Source: an uncultured Pseudomonadota bacterium
Lineage (GTDB): Bacteria > Pseudomonadota > Alphaproteobacteria > RF32 > CAG-239
Length of the DNA: 12,059 nt
Reading direction: 5' to 3'
Assembly: GCA_902495305.1 (NCBI GenBank)
Contig: CABUWG010000050.1
Location: 1-12,059, forward strand
Below, one piece after another: positions 11,930 through 12,059 of this stretch; positions within the stretch are counted from its first letter, which is position 1, and the number at the start of each line of letters is the position of its first letter. A program made the position numbers and the translations under genes. The notes beneath the pieces were generated by a model that saw nothing but the letters and a program-made list of their open reading frames with translations, was not told the origin of the DNA and ran no database searches.

Positions 11930-12059
11930 ATGCGGAAAACTTTTCTTTTTACACTTTTGTTCACACTATTTGCTAACGTTAATCTCGGTTATAGCTGGGA
12001 TATTGACAGTGATCCCGATGAGAACTTAAAAGAAGTGCAAGCTCTCATGAAATCTTGCG
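11930..12059 (+). CDS. Secreted protein, N-terminal fragment (cut by window end)
   Basis: The first 43 codons of a plus-strand gene. The product begins MRKTFLFTLLFTLFANVNLG and continues YSWDIDSDPDENLKEVQALM. A basic start, a hydrophobic core and a small/polar region make a clear signal peptide, with cleavage likely near residue 20-22. The mature start is acidic and helical and a cysteine follows (KSC). The short visible part allows no family call. It has a consensus promoter and points away from the head genes, so it looks like another independently expressed cargo gene delivering a product to the cell envelope. Confidence 0.75.
   Translation, partial: MRKTFLFTLLFTLFANVNLGYSWDIDSDPDENLKEVQALMKSC

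Overview
The window is a structural (head) gene region of a tailed phage or prophage with several extra cargo genes. All recognisable head genes lie on the minus strand and read right to left. They are a MuF-type minor head protein, a GroES-like co-chaperonin, a P22-like portal, a scaffolding-type protein, an HK97-fold major capsid protein and two following phage proteins. The order portal - scaffold - coat is that of P22-like viruses. Shine-Dalgarno sites are strong (AAAGGAG/AAGGAG type), promoters look like ordinary sigma-70 sites, and head genes have moderate GC while cargo genes are AT-rich. The capsid and scaffold proteins remind me of phages and prophages of Alphaproteobacteria, so I suggest that kind of host with low confidence. 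No integrase, terminase, tail or bacterial housekeeping gene is in the window, so prophage versus free phage cannot be decided.

Right to left: a secreted protein gene on the plus strand enters at the right edge (11930 onward, cut by the window end) behind a consensus promoter. The MuF-type gene (11733-10870) follows and meets a plus-strand membrane protein gene (10302-10883) tail to tail with a 14-bp overlap. A divergent promoter pair at 10188-10266 serves that gene and a minus-strand two-gene membrane cassette (10161-9489). Next come GroES and portal (9401-7232), and a 426-aa protein with a possible nuclease-like C-terminus (7150-5870). Two cargo units then follow, each a minus-strand gene (a periplasmic protein, 5592-4936; a multi-spanning membrane protein, 4655-3768) divergent from a plus-strand copy of the same structured RNA. 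The head operon resumes with a 72-aa protein, scaffold and coat (3676-1486), a 189-aa protein and a chimeric 258-aa protein, and closes at a hairpin at the left edge.

The most interesting item is the duplicated ~168-nt RNA (about 4772-4939 and 5704-5873). Each copy has an extended -10 promoter, a long-range closing stem, a central part that differs in sequence but keeps comparable hairpins, and two 3' hairpins that both present UGACGA loops, the second being an intrinsic terminator. The conserved right edge of both repeats includes the stop codon of the neighbouring minus-strand gene, which suggests that the repeats are seams for exchanging cargo.

Factor-independent terminators follow almost every transcription unit, but most leave only about 30-40 bp before the next start codon. 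The head genes therefore probably need read-through or antitermination, while cargo genes carry their own promoters, as expected for morons expressed in a lysogen.
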